From JBOHWJ01 sp050736615 (GTDB lineage Bacteria > Desulfobacterota > Binatia > Binatales > Binataceae), in NCBI GenBank assembly GCA_050736615.1, contig JBOHWL010000119.1:1-9749 (forward strand): a stretch of DNA of 9,749 bases. The letters run 5' to 3'. Shown one piece after another: positions 1 through 6,626 of this stretch. Position numbers and translations under genes: made by a program. The notes under the pieces are model-generated. The model had not been told where the DNA came from, did no database searches, and was given only the letters and a program-made list of their open reading frames with translations. Position 1 is the stretch's first letter. Every line of letters starts with the position of its first letter.

Positions 1-1149
1 GTCCACGACCATGCCCAGCCGGCGCACTGGTTTACCACCGAACATCTGTGAATGAGGTGGCGGCGGTGGTGGCGGCGGCGCCATTGCCGGCATCGGCTGC
101 GCCTGAATCGGATCTATCGGCCGCGTGACGGCCGCCTGGACCGGCGCGGTGACCGGCGTACCCGAGGACGAATAGCGCGTGAAGCGGGTTTCGAACTCGC
201 CGAAGCCGGTCGCGATCACCGTGACATGGATCTCGTCGGAGATATGCTCGTCGATCACCGCGCCGAAGATGATGTTGGCGTCTTCGTGCGCCTCCTCCTG
301 GATCAGGCTCGCCGCCTCATTGACCTCGTAGAGCGACATGTCGGGACCGCCGGTCACATTGATCAGCAGGCCGCGCGCGCCCTTGATCGATACGTCCTCA
401 AGTAGCGGACTCGAGATTGCGCGCTGGGCGGCTTCGACCGAGCGATTCTCACCGGAGGCGTGCGCCGCACCCATCATCGCCATGCCCATTTCGGCCATGA
501 TCGAGCGCACATCGGCGAAATCCAGATTGATGAGCCCGTGAACGGTGACCAATTCGGAAATCCCGCGCACCGCCTGGAGCAGCACATCGTCAGCTTTCTG
601 GAACGCTTCCTTGAGCGACATGGTGCGGCTGGCGATTGACAGCAGGCGCTGATTGGGAATCGTGATCAAGGTATCGCAGGCATTCTTGAGCTCGCGCAGG
701 CCCTCTTCCGCCTGGCCCATGCGCTTGCGTCCCTCGAACTGAAACGGCTTGGTCACCACGCCGACGGTCAAAGCACCGCCTTCGCGCGCGATCCGCGCGA
801 TCACCGGCGCCGAACCGGTGCCGGTGCCGCCACCCATGCCAGCGGTGACAAACACCATCTCGGCTTCCTGCAGATTTTCGCGCAAGCGCTCCTCATCTTC
901 GAGCGCGGCTTTGCGGCCGATCTCCGGATTGCCGCCGGTGCCGCGTCCGCGCGTCAGCATCGTGCCAATCTGCAACCTGAGCGGCGCGGTGTTATTCTGT
1001 AGCGCCTGCGTGTCGGTGTTGACCGCGATAAAATCGACGTTGCGCAGGCCGGACGCGATCATATGGTTAACTGCGTTACCGCCGCAGCCGCCCGCACCGA
1101 TCACTTTGATACGCGCCCCCGGATCCACATTTTCAACCAACTCGATCAT
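1..1149 (-). CDS. ftsZ: Cell division GTPase FtsZ (3' end cut by window edge)
   Basis: FtsZ is the tubulin-like cytoplasmic GTPase that polymerises into the Z-ring and recruits the divisome. The 383 codons visible hold a complete GTPase core: the GAGGCGGNA nucleotide loop at residues 18-26, the tubulin signature GGGTGTG at 106-112, and the T7 synergy loop NLDFADVR at 208-215 with both acidic residues (D210, D213). The globular core ends near residue 320 (VIATGFGEFE). A Pro- and Ala-rich linker follows, with eight consecutive prolines at 358-365. The C-terminal peptide that binds FtsA lies beyond the left edge. The ATG at 1149 is preferred because AGGAGG lies 7 nt upstream. An in-frame ATG at 1203 would add 18 Gly-rich residues but has no ribosome binding site. 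The gene starts 80 nt after ftsA, the last gap of the cluster. Identification is certain; only the 3' end is missing. Confidence 0.98.
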   Translation of the reverse strand, partial: MIELVENVDPGARIKVIGAGGCGGNAVNHMIASGLRNVDFIAVNTDTQALQNNTAPLRLQIGTMLTRGRGTGGNPEIGRKAALEDEERLRENLQEAEMVFVTAGMGGGTGTGSAPVIARIAREGGALTVGVVTKPFQFEGRKRMGQAEEGLRELKNACDTLITIPNQRLLSIASRTMSLKEAFQKADDVLLQAVRGISELVTVHGLINLDFADVRSIMAEMGMAMMGAAHASGENRSVEAAQRAISSPLLEDVSIKGARGLLINVTGGPDMSLYEVNEAASLIQEEAHEDANIIFGAVIDEHISDEIHVTVIATGFGEFETRFTRYSSSGTPVTAPVQAAVTRPIDPIQAQPMPAMAPPPPPPPPHSQMFGGKPVRRLGMVVD

Positions 1150-1229
1150 TGCCGATCCTCCTCCGCCCCCGTCACGCGAATTTATGCCGCGCCCGCCAGC
1201 CATTTGTATTTGGTAGTCCGTGCGCTGTT
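1150..1229 (-). other. ftsA-ftsZ intergenic gap (80 nt)
   Basis: This is the only non-overlapping junction downstream of murD. It holds the ftsZ ribosome binding site and an in-frame upstream ATG at 1203. A short AT-rich patch (CATAAATT, about 1178-1185) could be part of a -10 element, but I see no convincing -35 partner and do not call a promoter. No terminator hairpin is evident, so read-through from ftsA is likely. Confidence 0.5.
1157..1162 (-). promoter_or_regulatory. Strong Shine-Dalgarno of ftsZ
   Basis: A perfect AGGAGG on the minus strand lies 7 nt before the ATG at 1149. It is the best ribosome binding site in the window and decides the ftsZ start over the in-frame ATG at 1203. A strong independent site fits the high FtsZ levels that cells need relative to FtsA and FtsQ (inference). 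Confidence 0.85.
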
Positions 1230-2450
1230 TCAAAAGAAATCCCTCACCCAATCGGTTACGCGCGAACGAAGCCAGCCCCAGCGTCCGTTTCGCGCCGCCC
1301 CGAGACCGTGACCGCGATGAGCGGCGGCGGCATACAGGAGCAGACCCGCCGCGGTCGCGTACATCGGTTTCATTAATTCCTCGGGCATGCCCTTGAGGTT
1401 AGTCGGCAGGCCGCGGCGCACCGGCAGGTTGAAGATGCGCTCGGCAAGTTCCTGCGTCCCCTCGAGTAACGAGGTGCCGCCCACCAGCACGACCCCCGAA
1501 GCGAGACAGTCCGCCACACCCGAACGGATCAGCTCACGCTGCGCCATCGCGAAAATCTCCTCCATGCGCGGTTCGATAATCTCGCCCAGAAGCCGGCGCG
1601 CAATCACCCGCGGCTCGCGCCCGCCGACGCCCGGCACTTGCATCATCTCCTCACGTCCCACGACGAGATTGGTGGCAACGCCGTAATTGATCTTGAGCCG
1701 CTCAGCTTCGCTGATCGGAGTGCGCAATCCGGCCGCGACGTCGGCGGTCAGATTACCGCCGCCGACTGGCAGCACCGCCGTATGCATCACGGCGCCGTTG
1801 TGGAACACCACGATGTCGGTGGTACCGCCGCCGATATCGATCAGCGCGACCCCGAGCTCCCGCTCCTCCGGGAACAGCGCCGCCTCGGCCGCAGCGAGCG
1901 GCTCGAACACCAGTTCGGTCGGCGTGATCGCGGCGCGCTCGCAGCATTTGCTGAGATTTTGCCCATAACTCTGCGCGGCAGTGACCAGATGGATGCGCGC
2001 TTCCAGGCGCACCCCGGCCATTCCCACCGGATCACGGACGCCTTCCTGGTCGTCCACCGCGAATTGTTGCGGCAAAATGTGCAGCACCTGCCGATCGAGC
2101 GGAATCGCGACCGCGCGCGCGGCGTCGATCACGCGTTCGACATCGCGCGCGCCGACTTCACCACCGCGCACGGCGACGATGCCGTGACTGTTAAGTCCGC
2201 GAATATGCGCGCCCGCCACCCCGACCACCGCCGCGCCGATGCGCAGACCGGCGATTTTCTCAGCTTCGGCCGCCGCGTTGCGAATCGCATCGACCGTCGC
2301 TTCGATATTGACCACCACGCCCTTGCGCAAACCGTTGCATGGCACGACGCCCTGTCCCAGCAGCGCCATGGTGCCGTCGGAGGCGGCCTCCGCGACCAGC
2401 GCGCAGACTTTGCTCGTGCCCACGTCCAGTCCGGCAAGAACGTTCCTCAT
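1230..2450 (-). CDS. ftsA: Cell division protein FtsA (actin-like Z-ring membrane anchor)
   Basis: FtsA is an actin-fold ATPase that tethers FtsZ filaments to the inner membrane and signals to FtsW/FtsI and FtsN. The 406 residues match the usual family length. Visible features are: phosphate-1 loop LDVGTSKVCALV (8-19); the FtsA-specific 1C domain, about 80-160, including GVAGAHIRGLNSHG and DPVGMAGVRLEA; phosphate-2 motif IDIGGGTTDIVVF (204-216); the adenosine loop region VVLVGGTSLLEG (320-331); a poorly conserved linker, about 376-390; and a C-terminal amphipathic membrane-targeting helix, WGWLRSRVTDWVRDFF (391-406). The start ATG overlaps the ftsQ stop by one base (TAATG), and the nearest purine-rich stretch (GAGG) is about 13 nt upstream. 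Initiation is therefore probably coupled to ftsQ translation. Nothing essential is missing. Confidence 0.98.
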   Translation of the reverse strand: MRNVLAGLDVGTSKVCALVAEAASDGTMALLGQGVVPCNGLRKGVVVNIEATVDAIRNAAAEAEKIAGLRIGAAVVGVAGAHIRGLNSHGIVAVRGGEVGARDVERVIDAARAVAIPLDRQVLHILPQQFAVDDQEGVRDPVGMAGVRLEARIHLVTAAQSYGQNLSKCCERAAITPTELVFEPLAAAEAALFPEERELGVALIDIGGGTTDIVVFHNGAVMHTAVLPVGGGNLTADVAAGLRTPISEAERLKINYGVATNLVVGREEMMQVPGVGGREPRVIARRLLGEIIEPRMEEIFAMAQRELIRSGVADCLASGVVLVGGTSLLEGTQELAERIFNLPVRRGLPTNLKGMPEELMKPMYATAAGLLLYAAAAHRGHGLGAARNGRWGWLRSRVTDWVRDFF

Positions 2451-3247
2451 TACCGTAAGATTCCCTCGCCCCCAAATTTGCGCGCATGCCCGCGTGGGCG
2501 GCCGGCCAGCGCAATCGCGCGCAACCTGTGATGGTCTCCGACGGCCGGCTTGGACGCTCGAAACTCCATCACGGCCTGTCCGGGCGTGGTCACGTCCACT
2601 CTGGCGACCAATTGGTCATGGCCGCGCCATAAACGCATCACGCGTGCCGCATGCGCCAGTTCGACGCCCGCGTCATCGAGTTGAAAAACAATGCTCGTAT
2701 GCGAGCGCTCCAAAAACAGCGTGGCGGTCTGGTCATCCCCCACCCTCATCTCGGAGACCAATTCGGATAAAACGGCCTCCGCACGCACCATCTCGGCCGC
2801 ATAGCGCAGTAATTTCCCGCCGCGCACGTCGTTGACGCCCGCACCACTTAATACTGGCAGGTCACCTACCTCATCGAGCGAAACCGGCCCGCGTAATTCT
2901 CCGCCGCGGCTGAGTGTGTAGAACCCATCCGAACGCTCGACCAAAGCCACCGGCGCGGCGGCCAGGCGCGGCAGTATTGCGGCCAGTCCGCTACCGGGAC
3001 CGGGCGCAAGATCGCCGCCCGCCAGAGGGGAATGACCGGCACGCGACCAGAAATTGACCACTTGACGGATGCGCTCGCCGAGGACATGACCAGGCCGGCT
3101 CAGGCCCGTGATCACACCCAGGGCAAAGAAGACGCACAGCACGATCCCGGCTAAACGCCAGCCCCATTGCGTGCCGCTTTTGCTCTTTTTCTTCGCCGCC
3201 ACCGCCGCCGCCCAATTGGTTAAACCATCGCCAGTCTCACCACTCAC
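2450..3247 (-). CDS. ftsQ: Cell division protein FtsQ/DivIB, apparently without a full POTRA domain
   Basis: FtsQ is a bitopic inner-membrane protein that links cytoplasmic and periplasmic divisome parts and binds FtsB/FtsL. The 265 residues comprise a short cytoplasmic tail with a basic KKKSK stretch (19-23), one membrane helix RLAGIVLCVFFALGVITGL (31-49), and a periplasmic part. From about residue 99 (PVALVERSDGFYTLSRGGEL, then LPVLSG at 130-135) to about 231 the pattern matches the FtsQ beta domain. Only about 49 residues, rich in Gly, Pro and Ala, lie between the helix and this domain. A POTRA domain needs about 70, and its usual closing pattern (R-P-x-T-L, then E-R-x-P-V-A) is only partly present. 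The start is GTG at 3247, overlapping the murB stop by 11 nt; no in-frame ATG fits. Placement between murB and ftsA and the beta domain make FtsQ the clear best call. Confidence 0.88.
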   Translation of the reverse strand: MSGETGDGLTNWAAAVAAKKKSKSGTQWGWRLAGIVLCVFFALGVITGLSRPGHVLGERIRQVVNFWSRAGHSPLAGGDLAPGPGSGLAAILPRLAAAPVALVERSDGFYTLSRGGELRGPVSLDEVGDLPVLSGAGVNDVRGGKLLRYAAEMVRAEAVLSELVSEMRVGDDQTATLFLERSHTSIVFQLDDAGVELAHAARVMRLWRGHDQLVARVDVTTPGQAVMEFRASKPAVGDHHRLRAIALAGRPRGHARKFGGEGILR

Positions 3248-4139
3248 CCACCATTCTGACCTCGGGTTCGAGCCATATGCCTGTGTTTTCCTTGACCCGC
3301 TTGCGCGCCAGTTCGATCAGCGCGCGCACCTCGTCCGCACGTGCGCCGCCGAGGTTAACGATAAAGTTGGCGTGCTGATTGGAAAACGCGGCGCCGCCCA
3401 TGCGCGCGCCCTTCATTCCCGAGTCCTCCAAGAGCTTGCCGGCAAACGCACCCGCGGGGTTTTTGAAGACCGAGCCGGCATTCGGCACGCCGCATGGTTG
3501 GCGCGTCGCACGCCTGGACCTGAGCTCCGTGACGCGCGCCCACAAGCGGTTGCGATCATCCGGGCGCAATTCGAAATCGACCCCGGTGATGACGAAGCGC
3601 GGCGGCAGCTCGGTTCGCCGGTAGGCGAAGCTGACCTCGTGGTCGGTCAAAGCGCGCGTCGCCCCCTCTTCCGTCACGCCATGCACCAGCTTGACGACAC
3701 GCGCCATTTCACCGCCGAACGCACCCGCGTTCATAACCAGGCCACCGCCCACCGTACCCGGGATGCCCTCGCCAAATTCGAGGCCGCCAAGACCGTGCTC
3801 AACCACGGTTTCAACCAGGATACCGAATCCTGCCGCCGCCCCCGCCCGCACCTTGAATCCCTCGATCGCAATTTGGGCGAAGCCCGCCCCGAGCTTGATC
3901 ACCAGCCCACGCACACCCCGATCGCTGACCAACAAATTGGTCCCCGCGCCGAGGCAAAACGCCGCGGTCGAGTGCCGCCGCGCCGCCGTCATGGCCAAAC
4001 TTAATTCGCGTTCGCTCTCGACCGTGATGAACAAATCGGCCGGCCCGCCGATCTGAAATGAAGTCAGCCCGGCCAACGGCCGCCGCGCGCTGACACGCGG
4101 ACCAAAGTGCTCCCGGAGTTGGCCCTCAAGCGCGTACAT
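3237..4139 (-). CDS. murB: UDP-N-acetylenolpyruvoylglucosamine reductase MurB
   Basis: MurB is a cytoplasmic FAD enzyme that uses NADPH to reduce UDP-GlcNAc-enolpyruvate to UDP-MurNAc. With the start at 4139 it has 300 residues, normal for the short type II form. Motifs are: the FAD-domain opening LTSFQIGGPADLF (25-37), GAGTNLLVSDRGVRGLVIKL (64-83), the GIPGTVGGGLVMNAGAFGGE stretch (125-144), YRRT (173-176, where YRxS is more usual), PNAGSVFKNPAG with catalytic Ser223 (219-230), NQHANFIVN (254-262) and LEPEVR with the catalytic Glu (290-295). The reading frame is open up to 4199, but the ATG at 4139 has GAGG 6 nt upstream, and the family begins about 25 residues before the IGGPAD motif. The start lies inside the end of murC (14 nt overlap) and the stop inside the start of ftsQ (11 nt overlap). 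Confidence 0.97.
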   Translation of the reverse strand: MYALEGQLREHFGPRVSARRPLAGLTSFQIGGPADLFITVESERELSLAMTAARRHSTAAFCLGAGTNLLVSDRGVRGLVIKLGAGFAQIAIEGFKVRAGAAAGFGILVETVVEHGLGGLEFGEGIPGTVGGGLVMNAGAFGGEMARVVKLVHGVTEEGATRALTDHEVSFAYRRTELPPRFVITGVDFELRPDDRNRLWARVTELRSRRATRQPCGVPNAGSVFKNPAGAFAGKLLEDSGMKGARMGGAAFSNQHANFIVNLGGARADEVRALIELARKRVKENTGIWLEPEVRMVGEW

Positions 4140-5544
4140 GGGGAGCCTCGCCCAGCATCGCAAGCAGCGACTCACCGACTCGGTAGACGTCGCCCGCACC
4201 CAAGGTAATCACCAGATCATCGGCCCTCGTACCCGTCGCGACTTTAAGCGCGGCGTCAGGCTCATCACCGAGAAAACGAACCTCGATATGGCCGCGTGCG
4301 CGCAACGCTTCATACAGCCGTCGCGCATTGACGCCGAGGAGCGGTTCTTCACCCGCCGCGTAAACGTCCATGATGTAGAGCAGGTCGGTATCGTCGAAAG
4401 CCGCGAGAAATTCATCGAACAAATCCCGCAATCGGGTGTACCGATGCGGCTGAAAAACCGTCACGATTCGCCGCTTGAAAGCCGCGCGCGCGGCCGCCAG
4501 AGTCGCGCGTACTTCCGCCGGATGATGCGCGTAGTCGTCAAGTACCAAACGACCCGCCGCCTCCCCCTTGATTTCGAAACGGCGCGAGATGCCCGAGAAC
4601 GTGGCGAGCGCTCGCGCCGCCACCTCGAAGCTCACGCCAAGTTCCATGGCCACCGCAATCGCCGCCAGCGCGTCGAGCGCCAAATGTCGTCCGGGCGACG
4701 GCAGGCTCACCGTGCCCAACGCCACACCATGACGAATCACCTTGAAGCTGGTCGACAAGCCGTCGATAGAAATATCGTCCGCCCGCACCTCCGCGTCCAC
4801 GGCAAGGCCATACGTCAGCACCGCTTTGCGCACCTGACCCAGCATCCCGCGCACACTGAAACTGTCGATTCCAAGCACCGCCAAACCGTAGAACGGCACG
4901 CGGTTGATGAAGCTCAAGTAGGCTTCGCGCACGCGCTCCATGGTGCCGTAATGGTCCAGATGCTCGGGGTCGATGTTGGTCACGACCGCGATCGTGGGCA
5001 GGAGTAACAAGAAGGACGAATCGCTTTCGTCGGCTTCCGCCACCATGAAATCGCCCCGCCCGAGTCTGACGTTGGTGCCGCGCGCGCGCAGATTGCCGCC
5101 CACCACGACCGTCGGATCGAGTCCCGCCTCCTCCATAATCAGTCCGATAAGCGACGTGGTGGTGGTCTTGCCATGAGTGCCCGCGACCGCGACTCCCAAG
5201 CGCGCGATGCGCAGCAGCTCACCCAGCATCTCGGCACGCGCGATAACCGGGACCTTCAGCGCCCGCGCCGCCGCCACTTCGGGATTCGAATACTTCACCG
5301 CCGACGAGATAACGACCGCGTCGAGGCCGTTGCGCAGATGCGACGGATGATGGCCGTGATCAATCACGATGCCGAGCGCGTTCAACCGTTGAGTGGTGGC
5401 GCTTGAATGAAGATCACAGCCGCTCACGTCGAAACCCAGGCGCATACAGAGTTCCGCAATGCCGCTCATGCCGGCGCCGCCAATTCCGATGAAATGCAGG
5501 CGATGACGCCGGTTGAGCAACTCTCTGGCAACGGCGCCACTCAT
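4126..5544 (-). CDS. murC: UDP-N-acetylmuramate-L-alanine ligase MurC
   Basis: MurC is a cytoplasmic ATP-dependent ligase that adds L-Ala to UDP-MurNAc, the first step of the stem peptide. The 472 residues match the family. Motifs are: HFIGIGGAGMSGIAELC (17-33) of the UDP-binding domain; ATP loop AGTHGKTTTT (121-130, Lys126); EADESDSSF (170-178, Glu170); NIDPEHLDHYG (190-200, His195); RRFEIKG (321-327); DDYAHHPAEV (336-345); FQPHRYTR (364-371); and GAGDVY (449-454). An oddity is that the adenine-side motif normally reading HNxxN is HLALD here (287-291), so two Asn considered invariant in Mur ligases are Leu288 and Asp291. The frame extends to 5577, but the ATG at 5544 has AAGGAG 6 nt upstream and makes an ATGA overlap with the murG stop. 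It is followed by murB, which overlaps by 14 nt. Confidence 0.97.
   Translation of the reverse strand: MSGAVARELLNRRHRLHFIGIGGAGMSGIAELCMRLGFDVSGCDLHSSATTQRLNALGIVIDHGHHPSHLRNGLDAVVISSAVKYSNPEVAAARALKVPVIARAEMLGELLRIARLGVAVAGTHGKTTTTSLIGLIMEEAGLDPTVVVGGNLRARGTNVRLGRGDFMVAEADESDSSFLLLLPTIAVVTNIDPEHLDHYGTMERVREAYLSFINRVPFYGLAVLGIDSFSVRGMLGQVRKAVLTYGLAVDAEVRADDISIDGLSTSFKVIRHGVALGTVSLPSPGRHLALDALAAIAVAMELGVSFEVAARALATFSGISRRFEIKGEAAGRLVLDDYAHHPAEVRATLAAARAAFKRRIVTVFQPHRYTRLRDLFDEFLAAFDDTDLLYIMDVYAAGEEPLLGVNARRLYEALRARGHIEVRFLGDEPDAALKVATGTRADDLVITLGAGDVYRVGESLLAMLGEAPHVRA
4146..4149 (-). promoter_or_regulatory. Shine-Dalgarno deciding the murB start
   Basis: GAGG on the minus strand sits 6 nt before the ATG at 4139, within the 3' end of murC. 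It favours this start over the more upstream in-frame codon at 4199, which would add 20 residues not expected for MurB. Confidence 0.65.
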
Positions 5545-6626
5545 GCCACGCTCCTTCCCGCGGCAACTTCGTAACAAGCGCGCGCGATGCGCGCCGCCGC
5601 CTCAGGCTTGGCCGCGATCGCGGCGCGCCGGCCCATTTCAATCAGTCGCTCCGGTTCGGCCGTCAGCTCGCTGATCGCCGCCGCAAGATTTATCGCCAAA
5701 CGATCATCGTCGTGAACTATGCGTGCGCCGCCAAGCCGTTCGAGCACGCGGGCGTTGAGTTCCTGCTGACGATCACGATGAAAAGGATAGGGGACGAAGA
5801 CCGCCGCGCGGCCGGCCAGCGCGATTTCCGACACCGTCATCGCACCCGCGCGTGCAATGACCAAGTCGGCGGCATCGAGCACCGCCGCCATATCGTCAAT
5901 AAAGGGGACAACCCGGTTGGGACAACCGAGTTCCCGATAAGCCGCCTCCGCCAACCCCACGTCCGCCTCCCCGGTCTGGTGGACAATGTACACGTTTATA
6001 ACAGCTTTTCCCAAAATTTTCAAAGCGTTTACAAATCCGGCGTTAAGACGATGAGCGCCACTCGATCCGCCTAAAACAAGGATTTGCAATGGTGAGACGA
6101 TTTCATGCTTTGCATGGGGAATAAAAGCGAAACGCACCGGGTTTCCGGTCACCCGAGCCTTCGGATAATTGAAATAGGATGCGGTAGCGTCGAACCCCAC
6201 GCAAATTAAACGCGCGAAACGCCATAATAGGCGATTGGAAAGACCCGGACGGGTATTTTGCTCCAACAGGATAACAGGAGTCTTTCTTAGAATAGCCGCA
6301 ACCACCATGGGCGCCGAAGCATAACCGCCCGCGCCAACCACCAAATTGGCGTCAAATTGATGCAACACGGCGCGGGCGCGCATCAGCGCCGAAATAAATT
6401 CCCGCGCCGCGCGCAGTCGCGTCAATGGACCCTTCCCGGTCCATCCGCGCACCGCGAGCAGCTCGTGGCGAAGTCCGTGCCGCGGCAGCCATTTGGCTTC
6501 CAGACCGTTGGTTGCACCCACGTACAAGATCTCCGCATCCGCGCGCTCGCGCCCCAGTTCCTCGCCCAATGCCACCGCCGGAAAGAGGTGTCCGCCCGTG
6601 CCGCCGCCCGCGATTATCACTTTCAT
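5541..6626 (-). CDS. murG: Lipid II synthase, UDP-GlcNAc transferase MurG
   Basis: MurG is a GT-B glycosyltransferase on the cytoplasmic face of the inner membrane. It transfers GlcNAc from UDP-GlcNAc to lipid I, giving lipid II. Its 361 residues are typical. Motifs are: GGGTGGHLFPA (7-17, with His13), VVGAGGYASAPMV (96-108), LLEQNTRPGLSN (120-131), GGSSGAHRLN (186-195; the usual form is GGSQGA), and the sugar-nucleotide site ARAGAMTVSEI (258-268) followed by VPYPFHRDRQQELNA (278-292). Start and stop are shared with neighbours through 4-nt ATGA overlaps (ftsW upstream, murC downstream), implying coupled translation. Bases about 5990-6310 (residues about 106-212) have only about 47% GC, against about 63-68% on either side. 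They also use codons such as AGA, CTA, TTA and ATA that are rare in the rest of the cluster, suggesting a recombined segment. The encoded protein still looks intact. Confidence 0.97.
   Translation of the reverse strand: MKVIIAGGGTGGHLFPAVALGEELGRERADAEILYVGATNGLEAKWLPRHGLRHELLAVRGWTGKGPLTRLRAAREFISALMRARAVLHQFDANLVVGAGGYASAPMVVAAILRKTPVILLEQNTRPGLSNRLLWRFARLICVGFDATASYFNYPKARVTGNPVRFAFIPHAKHEIVSPLQILVLGGSSGAHRLNAGFVNALKILGKAVINVYIVHQTGEADVGLAEAAYRELGCPNRVVPFIDDMAAVLDAADLVIARAGAMTVSEIALAGRAAVFVPYPFHRDRQQELNARVLERLGGARIVHDDDRLAINLAAAISELTAEPERLIEMGRRAAIAAKPEAAARIARACYEVAAGRSVA
5551..5556 (-). promoter_or_regulatory. Shine-Dalgarno deciding the murC start
   Basis: AAGGAG on the minus strand sits 6 nt before the ATG at 5544, inside the last codons of murG. 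It favours the 472-residue MurC over the 11-residue longer version that could start at 5577. Confidence 0.8.

Noticed and set aside
58..80. GGC/GGT trinucleotide microsatellite
   Set aside because: It is the reverse complement of proline codons in the FtsZ linker, with mixed third bases, so it is coding rather than an independent repeat.
1170..1215. Sigma-70 promoter before ftsZ
   Set aside because: The AT-rich CATAAATT patch could be a -10 element, but no acceptable -35 is found at the right distance.
1638..2531. 297-codon open frame on the plus strand opposite ftsA
   Set aside because: It is antisense to a certain gene, Arg/His-rich with no motif, and explained by high-GC codon structure.
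3108..4004. 298-codon plus-strand open frame opposite murB and ftsQ
   Set aside because: A shadow of two well-supported minus-strand genes; its composition is typical of antisense frames in GC-rich DNA.
4140..4199. Longer MurB starting at 4199
   Set aside because: The extra 20 residues lie inside murC, are not typical of MurB, and the ATG at 4139 has a well-placed GAGG.
4138..5007. 289-codon plus-strand open frame opposite murC
   Set aside because: Antisense shadow; Arg/His-rich, no recognisable domain or ribosome binding site.
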